Source of the DNA: CAYMZZ01 sp047600605
GTDB taxonomy: Bacteria; Bacteroidota; Bacteroidia; Chitinophagales; Chitinophagaceae
Length of the DNA stretch: 64,000 nucleotides
Direction of reading: 5' to 3'
Assembly (NCBI GenBank): GCA_047600605.1
Contig: JASGKK010000001.1
Location: 682,001-746,000 of the forward strand
Below, in pieces: positions 43,077-51,129 of this stretch; the first letter of the stretch is position 1; each line of letters starts with the position of its first letter. A program made the position numbers and the translations under genes. Below the pieces are notes generated by a model. The model searched no databases. It had not been told where the DNA came from and worked only from the letters and a program-made list of their open reading frames with translations.

Positions 43077-44333
43077 TCAGGGTTTTACTATAATTTTATT
43101 ATTCTCCAGTTTGAAATGAATATTGCTCTGCTCCAGAATCCGCAGCACATTTGACAAGTTGGTATTACGGGTAATTTTTCCCGAAAACTCTCTTGACGGA
43201 ATATTTCCTTCATAATGCACTTCAAGATCATACCACCTCCCAATCTGTCGCATGATTGTCTTAATATCAGCCTGCCTGAAATCAAACAAGCCGTTTTTCC
43301 AGGCCATTACTCCTTCCAGATCAATATCGTTTTTTATACTCAGCCCATCTCCGCCTAATACGGCCTGCTGTCCGGGTTGGATAGTTAGCCCCTGGCTTTC
43401 TCTGTCTTTCGGCACTACTCTGACGCTACCTTCCAGGAGGGTAACTTTTATGTCCCGTTCATCATCGTAAGTATTTGCATTGAAATGTGTACCCAATACT
43501 TCTATCCGCATCTGGTCTTTTTCTACAATAAATGGCAGCCTTCCGCCCGGCTTTGCCGGGTCGGTTATTTTAGTTACCTCAAAATATGCCTCGCCGGTTA
43601 TGGTTACTTTTCGTTCATTGCCTGCAAAGGCAGCAGGATAGCGAATAGAGGAAGCCGCGTTTAACCAAACTTTTGTACCGTCAGGCAATACCAATTGATA
43701 CTGTCCCCCTTTCGGCGTTCGCATGGTATTATAGAGAACGTTTGTAGTGTTGTCTCCGTTGGCTTTGTAGAGTATCTGGCCATCCTGCAGCTTTATGATC
43801 TGGGTTTGCCCCTGGTTTGCTATGGCTCCATCGCCCATGCTGTCGAGGAGCATACTGGTACCATCATCCAGTATTAAAGTGGCAGTATTTTTTCCCGGAA
43901 AGGCGTCATTGGCCGGATTTATTTTCTGTTCCTGCCGTTTCTGTGTTATTGGCTTTTCTTTTCTGCTATTGCCATACCACCAAATACCAGAGAGGATCGC
44001 CATCAGAACAACCGCTGCTGCTGCGATGTTCAGCCATCTTCTCCGGCCTGAAGATATTCTGTAAACAGGCGCACTGGCATCATCATCGGCAACCTCTTGC
44101 ATATGCTCCTGTAGCAATTCTTTGAAAGCTGCTCTTTCAGCGGCAGGGTTTGCCAATTCGGCTCCGATCAACCCATACAACTGCTTTGCTTTTTCCGCTA
44201 CCGTTTTAAGTGCCGGATCAAGCTCTATTTGTTTATCCCAATACAACCTCCCTTCTTCATCTCCCCGGCAATACCGCAGAAATGAATCATCTGCCAGTAA
44301 GTCTTCAATCCGTTTTGGCTCAATATTGCTCAT
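43077..44333 (-). CDS. FecR-family anti-sigma factor
   Basis: This 418-residue inner-membrane protein has a cytoplasmic part (MSNIEPKRIEDLLADDSFLR to MQEVADDD), one transmembrane helix (RRRWLNIAAAAVVLMAILSG, about residues 98-117), a long periplasmic linker, the FecR domain (NTMRTPKGGQYQLVLPDGTK to LTIQPGQQAVLGG) and the C-terminal DUF4974/STN-like domain (FRQADIKTIMRQIGRWYDLE to the end). The start at 44333 is used; the longer frame to 44435 adds 34 residues that do not fit the family. It relays transporter occupancy to the sigma factor encoded 110 bp upstream. Confidence 0.92.
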   Translation of the reverse strand: MSNIEPKRIEDLLADDSFLRYCRGDEEGRLYWDKQIELDPALKTVAEKAKQLYGLIGAELANPAAERAAFKELLQEHMQEVADDDASAPVYRISSGRRRWLNIAAAAVVLMAILSGIWWYGNSRKEKPITQKRQEQKINPANDAFPGKNTATLILDDGTSMLLDSMGDGAIANQGQTQIIKLQDGQILYKANGDNTTNVLYNTMRTPKGGQYQLVLPDGTKVWLNAASSIRYPAAFAGNERKVTITGEAYFEVTKITDPAKPGGRLPFIVEKDQMRIEVLGTHFNANTYDDERDIKVTLLEGSVRVVPKDRESQGLTIQPGQQAVLGGDGLSIKNDIDLEGVMAWKNGLFDFRQADIKTIMRQIGRWYDLEVHYEGNIPSREFSGKITRNTNLSNVLRILEQSNIHFKLENNKIIVKP

Positions 44334-44421
44334 ATTTAACAGGATATTATTTTCCTTATAAATAAGAAGTAACCGGCAGGCTCGTTTTCCCAAACAAAAG
44401 ATGTTTTTTTGAGAAAATGGC

Positions 44422-44433
44422 GCAAACGATTGC
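44422..44433. promoter_or_regulatory. GCAAACGATTGC, LacI-family-operator-like site upstream of fecR
   Basis: GCAAACGATTGC has GCAA and TTGC ends in palindromic order, as in LacI/GalR operators. It lies in the 110-bp gap between the sigma gene and fecR. The 10-mer GCAAACGATT is shared exactly with 15929-15938 (before nagB) and 45122-45131. Confidence 0.4.
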
Positions 44434-44443
44434 AAGAAAATGA

Positions 44444-45013
44444 TCAGAAAAAGAGGGAAATAAAAAGGAAAATACCAGCAAGCAATCCGCGGAGTTCACT
44501 TTCCAGTGCCTTTAGCGCACTGTAAATAGTATTATAGGCTGTTTTTATACTAATTCCCGTAGCGGCTTCAATCTGGCTGTAACTCAGGTTTTGAAAATAC
44601 TTTAATTGTATCAGTTCCCTTTGCCTGCCCGTTAGTTTATTAAGAGCCATACCTATTTTCATCCTAAGGGCATCAGATTGCTGTATCTCGATCAGCATAT
44701 CTTCATATGAAGTTTCAGTCTCATTATATATGGAAGCTTCGCCTACCGATATTACTTTACTATTAGCATAGGGAAGTTGAAAAATGCTTCTTCGTAAACA
44801 AGCGAACAGGTATGCTTTCACATTCTTCACAGGGCCCAGGTTTTTATACTGTTCTCCCAGATTCAGAAAAACGTCATTAACGGCATCTTTCGATGTATGA
44901 ATACTGCCACACAACTGAACCCCATAGCTTAGCAAATCATTATAATGGAGTTCATATAGCATAAGCATAGCTTCAGCATCGCCCTGCCTCATTTTCTCCC
45001 ACAGCTCCGACAT
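44444..45013 (-). CDS. ECF RNA polymerase sigma-70 factor
   Basis: This 189-residue sigma factor has region 2 (DAEAMLMLYELHYNDLLSYGVQL, with KDAVNDVFLNLGEQY) and region 4 (LNKLTGRQRELIQLKYFQNLSYSQIEAATGISIKTAYNTIY). It ends in a hydrophobic tail, LRGLLAGIFLFISLFF, which is unusual for a cytosolic sigma factor and could tether it to the membrane or its FecR partner. The start at 45013 (ATG) is preferred over a TTG at 45037. It heads the minus-strand locus sigma-fecR-susC-susD-GH16. Confidence 0.9.
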   Translation of the reverse strand: MSELWEKMRQGDAEAMLMLYELHYNDLLSYGVQLCGSIHTSKDAVNDVFLNLGEQYKNLGPVKNVKAYLFACLRRSIFQLPYANSKVISVGEASIYNETETSYEDMLIEIQQSDALRMKIGMALNKLTGRQRELIQLKYFQNLSYSQIEAATGISIKTAYNTIYSALKALESELRGLLAGIFLFISLFF

Positions 45014-45121
45014 ATTTCTTAGTACGTTATCAGTCAATCCCTGGTTTGTTCGGGCTAAAATAATCGTTTTCCTGAATTTTAAACTCTTACTTTGTTGATG
45101 TCAAAGCAACACTAACTTTTC

Positions 45122-45131
45122 GCAAACGATT
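45122..45131. promoter_or_regulatory. GCAAACGATT motif upstream of the second ECF sigma gene
   Basis: This exact copy of the 10-mer also found at 15929 and 44422 lies about 110 bp upstream of the sigma start. A related CAACCGATTGCC is 30-50 bp further (45162-45173). The 254-bp gap from 45014 to 45267 contains no gene. Confidence 0.4.
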
Positions 45132-45267
45132 GATCTCAGTCTTTTGAGATTATAGTGCCGCGCCAACCGATTGCCTGCTCAAACCTGAGCTTATCAAATG
45201 ACCCTGAAATTGATTCGGAGCAGACTCATATGCATGTAGCCGGCAAATCCACGGTGAAATAAAACAT

Positions 45268-46317
45268 TTATATGACGTTGGGGGTGCCTGTTGTATCGGG
45301 ATTACACTCTTTCAGAAAACTGAGGTAGCCTTTTAGCCGTACAATTACGTCTTGCGTATTGATTAAACCGTTAGTATCTCCAAACCAATACTCGGGAGCG
45401 ACAGAGGCTACTGTCATAAATTTTCCGCTACCCAACCTCTTAGGCTTTTTTATTTCATCACGCCCCTGCTCCTTCGCTTTTTCCATGACAATCGTATGCC
45501 ATTCGTCCCTGATGTCAGGAGCATAAAACTCTTCCTCGTATTCTATTTCTTCCGGGTGGGTAGCAATTTTAAAACACAATGGTCCCTGTTCAATTTGCAG
45601 ATAGACCGGAAACCCTTCCCACGTGTCCCAGTTTAAGGATGCATTCCAAAATCCATTTCCGTTTATTCTGTTGACGTAATGCCAGTGCAGTATGTTCATT
45701 TTGTTTTCCAGCATAACAAAAAATCCGACCCAGCATTCATCATCCCAGTCTTTGAATGGAACTGTTTCAAATAATTTATTACTCTGATTGAATCCTCTTA
45801 ATCTATCTGCGAAGTCGTTGAATATATCATTCTTCACCATAGAATGTCTGTCAAAAAGAGTCAGAAAATCTTCGAGTAAAAAAGGATAAAACCCGGCTTT
45901 TGATACATTACCGATCGTACGCTTTGATTCATTACCCGTCTTTATATAACAGCAAACCAAATGCGATCCGTTTTCCGCACATAAACTTTCTCCGGTCTGT
46001 CTGTATGCGTTGAGTTGCCCGTCTCCTTCAAAGGCATTGACCTTATCTTCGATGACCAGTAAAAAATCTTTTTCCGCTGTTGACACCTTAGCCAGCACAT
46101 CTATATGGCTATACTGCCGGCAGGCAGATACACTCAGGAGTTTTGAAGGAACTTCGTAATTGTTGGTTTGGATCAACCGCCTGACGAAATCAATCGCGCA
46201 GTTGTGCAATGCTTCATCATGCTGCCGGTTTTCGGGATTAGCCCAGTTAATGAGCCAGCATATAAACGCGTCCTGTATCAATTCCCTGGTTCCAATGTCA
46301 AAAAGATTTGGTTTCAT
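45268..46317 (-). CDS. PD-(D/E)XK nuclease superfamily protein
   Basis: This 349-residue cytosolic protein has a recognisable nuclease core: an N-terminal helix TRELIQDAFICWLINWANPE, then the metal and catalytic residues Asp73 (HIDVLA) and Glu90-Asp-Lys92 (LLVIEDKVNA), and a QL..Y helix. This matches the PD-(D/E)XK_4-type family, which is often found near mobile or defence genes; its biological target is unknown. The C-terminal half (ENKMNILHWHYVNRINGNGF to VRLKGYLSFLKECN) is strand-rich and unassigned. It lies between the GH16 locus and tRNA-Arg, a usual place for acquired genes, but with no integrase. It looks like a single stand-alone gene. Confidence 0.8.
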   Translation of the reverse strand: MKPNLFDIGTRELIQDAFICWLINWANPENRQHDEALHNCAIDFVRRLIQTNNYEVPSKLLSVSACRQYSHIDVLAKVSTAEKDFLLVIEDKVNAFEGDGQLNAYRQTGESLCAENGSHLVCCYIKTGNESKRTIGNVSKAGFYPFLLEDFLTLFDRHSMVKNDIFNDFADRLRGFNQSNKLFETVPFKDWDDECWVGFFVMLENKMNILHWHYVNRINGNGFWNASLNWDTWEGFPVYLQIEQGPLCFKIATHPEEIEYEEEFYAPDIRDEWHTIVMEKAKEQGRDEIKKPKRLGSGKFMTVASVAPEYWFGDTNGLINTQDVIVRLKGYLSFLKECNPDTTGTPNVI

Positions 46318-46636
46318 ATTATTAGAATTGAAGCATTGTTTATCCTTTCACGGATTTATTTTTCCGGAAATCCTTAAGTATTACGATTCTGAAAATAAAT
46401 GTAAAGAGTGTGGGGGATTAATCCTGCAGGACCAAAGATTTTCTTAACAGGTTCTCTTTTCAATTGGAAAGAACACAGGCAGAATAATATTAAGGGGATG
46501 TGTGCGAATAATTCAAACTTCGCTGGCAATGGCTGTAAAAGCAATTTGTTTAGCACCGCTCAAAACCTTCTGATCCGTTTTCTTTCTGTCCACTGTCCAC
46601 AAAAAAAGCGTCAGCTATGCTGACGCTTTTTTCCTG
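46318..46636. other. Gap between the nuclease gene and tRNA-Arg: tRNA fragment copy and terminator
   Basis: This 319-bp gap has no credible gene. It holds a 16-bp exact copy of part of the tRNA-Arg gene (AAACCTTCTGATCCGT at 46563-46578, matching 46661-46676 in the tRNA) and the tRNA terminator. CACTGTCCAC at 46591-46600 shares words with the intergenic phrases before the VIT1-like gene. Confidence 0.6.
46603..46632 (-). terminator. Terminator of tRNA-Arg
   Basis: GCGTCAGC (46608-46615) and GCTGACGC (46619-46626) form an 8-bp stem with a 3-nt loop. On the minus strand a TTTTTTT run follows. It starts 5 nt after the tRNA 3' end. Confidence 0.85.
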
Positions 46637-46710
46637 TGACTCTGTCAGGATTCAAACCTGAAACCTTCTGATCCGTAGTCAGATGCTCTATTCAGTTGAG
46701 CTACAGAGCC
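46637..46710 (-). tRNA. tRNA-Arg (anticodon ACG)
   Basis: Read on the minus strand, the 74 nt fold as a cloverleaf: acceptor GGCTCTG paired with CAGAGTC, D arm with GCTCAACTGAATAGAGC, anticodon stem TCTGA/TCAGA around loop CTACGGA (anticodon ACG), and T arm TCAGG-TTTGAAT-CCTGA. The discriminator is A and CCA is not encoded. Anticodon ACG reads CGN arginine codons after editing of A34 to inosine by TadA. Confidence 0.95.
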
Positions 46711-46869
46711 AGTCCCAGCCGCCTGATGTACAAGCGGGTTGCAAAAGTAAAGGAAAAAGACTTTTCGACAAAAAGATTTCGTATTTCTTTTTGAAGGAAT
46801 TTTTACCAACGGCAAGGCCGATATGGTTGGTTTGCTTAGTTTTAGCCATTATTCCCAATCTATAATCAC

Positions 46870-48189
46870 ATGATCAAAAGAAAAGCACTACTGCCTGCCT
46901 TATTGCTGCTGGCCACTACCAGCCAGGCCCAGCTCAAGGCAGACGATGTACACAGTTTCACCCTCAAAAACGGGATGAAATTCCTGGTGATCGAAGACTT
47001 TTCGATCCCCAATGCCAATATGTACCTGTTTTACCGGGTCGGTTCGCGCAACGAATACCAGGGTATTACCGGCCTCAGTCACTTTTTTGAGCACATGATG
47101 TTTAATGGTGCCAAAAAATACGGTCCCAAAATGTTTGACCGCACCATGGAATACAATGGTGGCGCCAATAATGCCTACACACGCGAGGATGTGACGGTTT
47201 ATACCGACTGGTTTCCTGCATCAGCTACCGAAGTGATGTTTGACCTCGAAAGCGACCGTATTGCCAGCCTCAGCATCGACCCCAAAATGGTGGAAAGTGA
47301 GCGTGGTGTGGTATTGAGTGAGCGCAGCACCGGGCTGGAAAACTCACCCTGGCGCCTGCTCATGGAATCGATGCAGGGACAGGCCTTCCAGGAGCATCCC
47401 TACCACTGGCCGGTGATCGGTTATGAAGATGATATGAAAAACTGGAAACAGAGTGACCTGGAGCGGTATTTCCGTACCTACTACGCGCCCAACAACTGTG
47501 TGGTGGTCATGTCTGGTGCGATCAAAACAGAAGATGTGCGCAAGCTGGCCGAGAAATATCTCGAACCGATCCCTGCCCAGCCCGATCCGCCTGCTGTACA
47601 TATCAAGGAACCGCCGCAAACCGGTGAACGTCGCATTGCCGTACAAAAAGATGTGGCTACTCCTTATATAGGCATCGCTTATAAAGCACCTGAAGCCAAA
47701 CATGACGATTATTATGCGCTCACACTGTTGAGTGCCATACTCAGCAGTGGTAAGTCAAGCCGCCTGTATGCCTCACTGATCGACAACCAGCAACTGGCCA
47801 CTTCCATCTTTTCGAGTTATGGCGAAAGCTTTGACCCCACTCTCTTTGGCATCTATGGTATTGCCGCTAAAAATGTAAGTGCCCAGCAACTGGAAGATGC
47901 CATTTATGTTGAGATAGAAAAGATCAAAAAAGAAGGCGTAACCGAACAGGAACTGCAAAAGGTAAAAAATCAGTCGCTCATTGAGTTTTACAACCAGGTA
48001 GAGACCATCAATGGTAAATCAAACAATATCGGTACGTACGAAGTGTTTTTTGGTGACTACCGCAAAATGTTTGAAGCGCCTGCCAAATATAACCAGGTAA
48101 CTCTGGCCGACATTCAGCGGGTAGCCAACACCTACTTTAAGAAAAGCACCCGCACTGTGGGCGTATTGCAAACCAAAACAGACGAATAA
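46870..48189 (+). CDS. M16 family zinc peptidase, catalytic subunit
   Basis: This 439-residue exported peptidase (signal peptide MIKRKALLPALLLLATTSQA) has the inverted zinc motif HxxEH intact: His71, Glu74 and His75 in GLSHFFEHMMFNG, with the downstream Glu of ESERGVVLSERS as third ligand. The second half is the M16_C-type domain (YIGIAYKAPEAKHDDYYALT). Bacterial M16B enzymes work as pairs of one active and one inactive subunit. The next gene, 48 bp downstream, lacks the motif and is the expected partner. The substrate is unknown; short peptides in the periplasm are likely. It is upstream of rlmH, with a terminator between. Confidence 0.93.
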   Translation: MIKRKALLPALLLLATTSQAQLKADDVHSFTLKNGMKFLVIEDFSIPNANMYLFYRVGSRNEYQGITGLSHFFEHMMFNGAKKYGPKMFDRTMEYNGGANNAYTREDVTVYTDWFPASATEVMFDLESDRIASLSIDPKMVESERGVVLSERSTGLENSPWRLLMESMQGQAFQEHPYHWPVIGYEDDMKNWKQSDLERYFRTYYAPNNCVVVMSGAIKTEDVRKLAEKYLEPIPAQPDPPAVHIKEPPQTGERRIAVQKDVATPYIGIAYKAPEAKHDDYYALTLLSAILSSGKSSRLYASLIDNQQLATSIFSSYGESFDPTLFGIYGIAAKNVSAQQLEDAIYVEIEKIKKEGVTEQELQKVKNQSLIEFYNQVETINGKSNNIGTYEVFFGDYRKMFEAPAKYNQVTLADIQRVANTYFKKSTRTVGVLQTKTDE

Positions 48190-48237
48190 TCCGGTTGGAT
48201 TGGCGATTGCCAATCCGTTCATTCCAAAAAGAATAGT

Positions 48238-49635
48238 ATGAAAAAGCTTCTCTATAGTTTTTTGCTGGGGTTGAGCCTGATTGCCGGCCAGTTGCTGCAG
48301 GCACAGGATTACAAACTGCCCCCTTATCAGAAATTTCAGTTGAAAAACGGGCTGACCGTCTACCTGATGGAACAGCACGAAGTACCCAAGATCAGCGTAT
48401 CGGTGGTATTGCCGGCAGGCGCTATTTATGATGGTGAGAAAGCCGGGCTGGCCTCACTTACCGCCACAGCACTGCGTCATGGTACACGCAGCTATCCCAA
48501 AACCAAGCTCGACGAAACACTCGATTTCATCGGCGCCGGTGTCAATACCTATGCCAGCAAAGAATCGGCCGGCCTGTCTGCCAGCTTTGCTGCCAAAGAC
48601 AAAGATGTGGTGCTGCCAATCATTGTAGAATTGCTGATGGCCCCTTCTTTCGACAGCACAGAATTTGTGAAAGAGAAAAAGCGGTTGCTGGTTCGCCTCG
48701 AACAAGCCAAGGAAAGCCCCCGCTCTGTCATTGGCTCACAATTCGACAAATTCCTGTATGGCGATCATGTGTACGGCAATATTATCAGTGGCACGGTGAG
48801 TACCGTGACCGGCCTCTCCGTAAGCGATGCCCGTAAGTTTTACCAGGAAAATTATATTCCAAATGGTGCGGCCATTGCCATTGCCGGCGATTTCAACAGC
48901 AAAGACATGAAAGCCCTGATCACAAAACTGTTCAGCGGCTGGCAAAAAGGCAAACAGACCAATGCAAATATTGCAGCAGCCCCGATCAAAAAACCTCAGG
49001 GCAACCGTGTACTGCTCATCAATAAGAACGATGCCAAGGAAACCACTTTTTATATTGGAGCCCCTGGTATCAGCCGCAACAATCCCGATTTTGTAGCGGT
49101 GGAAGTGATCAACACCCTTTTTGGCGGTCGCTTTACCTCCATGCTTAATGATGAGCTGCGGGTAAATACCGGTCTCACCTATGGGGCTGGCAGCCGTTTC
49201 TCTACCCTCAAAAACGGTGGCTCATTCCTCATTTCTACCTTTACAGCCACGCCTACCACAGAGCCGGCTATCGACAAGGCACTGGAAGTGCTGAACAGGC
49301 TTCATGAAAAAGGAGTGGACCAGGAATCGCTCACATCTGCCAAAAACTATGTGAAAGGGCAATTTCCTCCCGACTATGAAACCAGCGGTCAGCTGGCGGG
49401 ATTGCTTACACAAATGTTTTGGTACAACTTTGACGAAAGCTTTATCAATAATTTCCAGAAAAATGTGGATGGCCTCACTGTAGAAAAAGCCCGTGAGATC
49501 ATCAATAAATATTTTCCCAAAGACAAACTGCAGTTTGTGATGGTAGGCAAAGCAGCCGATATCAAAAAGATTGCAGAGAAATATGGCCCGGTTACGGAAG
49601 TGCAGATCACGGACGAGCCCAAAAAAGCATTCTGA
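48238..49635 (+). CDS. M16 family peptidase-like protein, non-catalytic partner
   Basis: This 465-residue exported protein (signal peptide MKKLLYSFLLGLSLIAGQLLQA) has the M16 two-domain fold, but the zinc motif is missing: at the equivalent place it reads GLASLTATALRHGT instead of HFFEH. The C-terminal part keeps the substrate-binding Arg/Tyr region (DELRVNTGLTYGAGSRFS). This is the pattern of the inactive subunit that completes the closed chamber with the zinc-bearing subunit upstream. The two should be one transcript. A strong terminator follows. Confidence 0.92.
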   Translation: MKKLLYSFLLGLSLIAGQLLQAQDYKLPPYQKFQLKNGLTVYLMEQHEVPKISVSVVLPAGAIYDGEKAGLASLTATALRHGTRSYPKTKLDETLDFIGAGVNTYASKESAGLSASFAAKDKDVVLPIIVELLMAPSFDSTEFVKEKKRLLVRLEQAKESPRSVIGSQFDKFLYGDHVYGNIISGTVSTVTGLSVSDARKFYQENYIPNGAAIAIAGDFNSKDMKALITKLFSGWQKGKQTNANIAAAPIKKPQGNRVLLINKNDAKETTFYIGAPGISRNNPDFVAVEVINTLFGGRFTSMLNDELRVNTGLTYGAGSRFSTLKNGGSFLISTFTATPTTEPAIDKALEVLNRLHEKGVDQESLTSAKNYVKGQFPPDYETSGQLAGLLTQMFWYNFDESFINNFQKNVDGLTVEKAREIINKYFPKDKLQFVMVGKAADIKKIAEKYGPVTEVQITDEPKKAF

Positions 49636-49654
49636 TCACAGCATTGTCATCTTA

Positions 49655-49690
49655 AAAAGAAGGAAGCCATGGCTTCCTTCTTTTTTTTAT
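49655..49690 (+). terminator. Terminator after the M16 pair
   Basis: GAAGGAAGCC (49659-49668) pairs with GGCTTCCTTC (49671-49680) around a 2-base AT centre (the innermost pairs open to form the loop), followed by TTTTTTTT. The rlmH start is 11 bp later, so the U-tract overlaps the likely rlmH promoter (TATTTTG-like). Confidence 0.8.
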
Positions 49691-49700
49691 TTTGCATCGT

Positions 49701-50174
49701 ATGAAGATCCAGTTATGGTCGGTTGGCAAGGCGCATGAGCCGTATGTGAAAGCCGGTGTGGAAGATTTCACCCGCCGGGCAGGCAATTATTTTAAAGTAG
49801 AATGGATGCTGATCCCTGCACCTAAAAATGCCGGGCAATTAAGTGAAACCGATCTGCGCAGGCGCGAAGGAGAAACAATCCTGGAAACGCTCGAAAAAGA
49901 TGATTATCTCGTGGCACTGGATGAGCGGGGCAAAATGCTGAGCTCAGAAGGGCTGGCGCAGCTGCTGCAGACAAGGGCCAATGAAAGCACCCGCCGGCTG
50001 GTATTTCTGATTGGCGGCGCTTACGGACTCGATGCAGCCGTCATGAAACGGGCCAATCTCAGCTGGAGTCTTTCACAGCTGGTATTTCCGCATCAATTGG
50101 TACGGCTCATACTGGCAGAGCAGGTATATCGCGCCTGCACTATCCTTAAAAATGAAAAATACCATCATAAATAA
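49701..50174 (+). CDS. rlmH: 23S rRNA (pseudouridine1915-N3)-methyltransferase
   Basis: This 157-residue SPOUT-class methyltransferase matches RlmH in length and motifs: MKIQLWSVGKAHEPYVKAGV at the start, the SAM-binding knot in FLIGGAYGLDAAV and the C-terminal LSWSLSQLVFPHQLVRLILAEQVYRAC. It methylates pseudouridine 1915 in helix 69 of 23S rRNA on the assembled ribosome. The start at 49701 is used; nine upstream bases in frame would add MHR, outside the family's normal start. A rhomboid gene follows 47 bp later. Confidence 0.95.
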   Translation: MKIQLWSVGKAHEPYVKAGVEDFTRRAGNYFKVEWMLIPAPKNAGQLSETDLRRREGETILETLEKDDYLVALDERGKMLSSEGLAQLLQTRANESTRRLVFLIGGAYGLDAAVMKRANLSWSLSQLVFPHQLVRLILAEQVYRACTILKNEKYHHK

Positions 50175-50221
50175 ATCCTTATTTTCGGTAACTATCCTCT
50201 ACAAGCCTGCAAATACCTGAC

Positions 50222-50863
50222 ATGGAATTATCAATCACCCTTATCATAGTTGTAATAACAGTACTTGTTTCCATTGGCGCTTTCAACAATCAGAAGATCA
50301 TGGATGATCTGATCTTTCATCCGCCGGCAGTTAGTCAGCGCAATCAGTGGTACCGTTTTTTCAGTGCAGGCCTCGTTCACGCAGATGTGACACACCTGGC
50401 TTTCAATATGATTTCCCTGTACCTGTTTGGCAGATTTGTGGAACAGGGGTTTCTGAGCCTCTTTGCGGAAAAGGGTAAAATACTGTTTCTGGCTATGTAT
50501 GTACTGGCATTGCCGGTAAGCCTGCTGCCTACTTATTTCAAAAACCGCCACAACTATCATTACTATGGACTGGGCGCTTCCGGAGCTGTATCGGCTGTGG
50601 TATTTGCCGGATTGTTGCTGGCGCCAACCATACGGGTAGGCTTTTTCCTCCTTCCTCCTATTATTCCCGGGTATGTTTTTGCTCCGCTCTATCTTATTAT
50701 ATCTGTGATACTGGAAAGAAAAGGAGGCGACAATATCAATCACTCCGCTCATATCTGGGGAGCTGTATTCGGTCTCGTGTTTGTGACCCTGGCCATGTGG
50801 TTACTCAACGGCGAAAACGCGATCACAAACTGCTTCCGGATGATCATGGCCGATCTCGGTTAA
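50222..50863 (+). CDS. Rhomboid family intramembrane serine protease
   Basis: This 213-residue protein has six membrane segments. The catalytic dyad can be placed: Ser120 in GLGASGAVSAV and His177 in NHSAHIWGAVFG. The L1-region W/R motif (RNQWYRFFSAGLVHADVTHL) and the AFNMISLYLFG segment with the oxyanion His-Asn are present. Rhomboids cut transmembrane helices of other membrane proteins; no substrate is evident here. It follows rlmH by 47 bp and may be co-transcribed. Confidence 0.93.
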   Translation: MELSITLIIVVITVLVSIGAFNNQKIMDDLIFHPPAVSQRNQWYRFFSAGLVHADVTHLAFNMISLYLFGRFVEQGFLSLFAEKGKILFLAMYVLALPVSLLPTYFKNRHNYHYYGLGASGAVSAVVFAGLLLAPTIRVGFFLLPPIIPGYVFAPLYLIISVILERKGGDNINHSAHIWGAVFGLVFVTLAMWLLNGENAITNCFRMIMADLG

Positions 50864-50993
50864 GGTCAATACCTGTATCGGATATTAATCGTTAATTACA
50901 TTAAAGTTTTGTGTAATAGAAAGATAATATCCACAGTTTTTGTCACTTTTCTAAATATCCCTACTTTTATCGCCCCTTTAATCCCTCACCCCC

Positions 50994-51066
50994 TGAATAC
51001 AACGGTATTCAATATCTCCTGAAATTTTCAGAATACATTGCTGTATTCAATATCCCCGGAATTTCC
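50994..51066. repeat. Tandem pair of hairpin-bearing 36-bp repeats upstream of the T9SS cargo gene
   Basis: Two related units, 50994-51029 and 51030-51066, share the order GAATAC-N4/6-GTATTCAATATC-TCC/CCC-GAAATTTTC/GGAATTTCC. Each contains its own perfect hairpin: TGAATAC-AACG-GTATTCA in the first and GAATAC-ATTGCT-GTATTC in the second. They lie 64 bp before the ATG. They may be a tandem operator or RNA structural element. Confidence 0.65.
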
Positions 51067-51129
51067 GCTGGCTTTATATGCCTGGTCCATATCCCGTCCT
51101 TAATTGTAAACTCATTTAAAAATTGGCCT

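Noticed and set aside
45014..45267. Insertion-sequence remnant upstream of the second sigma gene
   Set aside because: No transposase-like frame, no terminal inverted repeats; only short operator-like motifs are seen.
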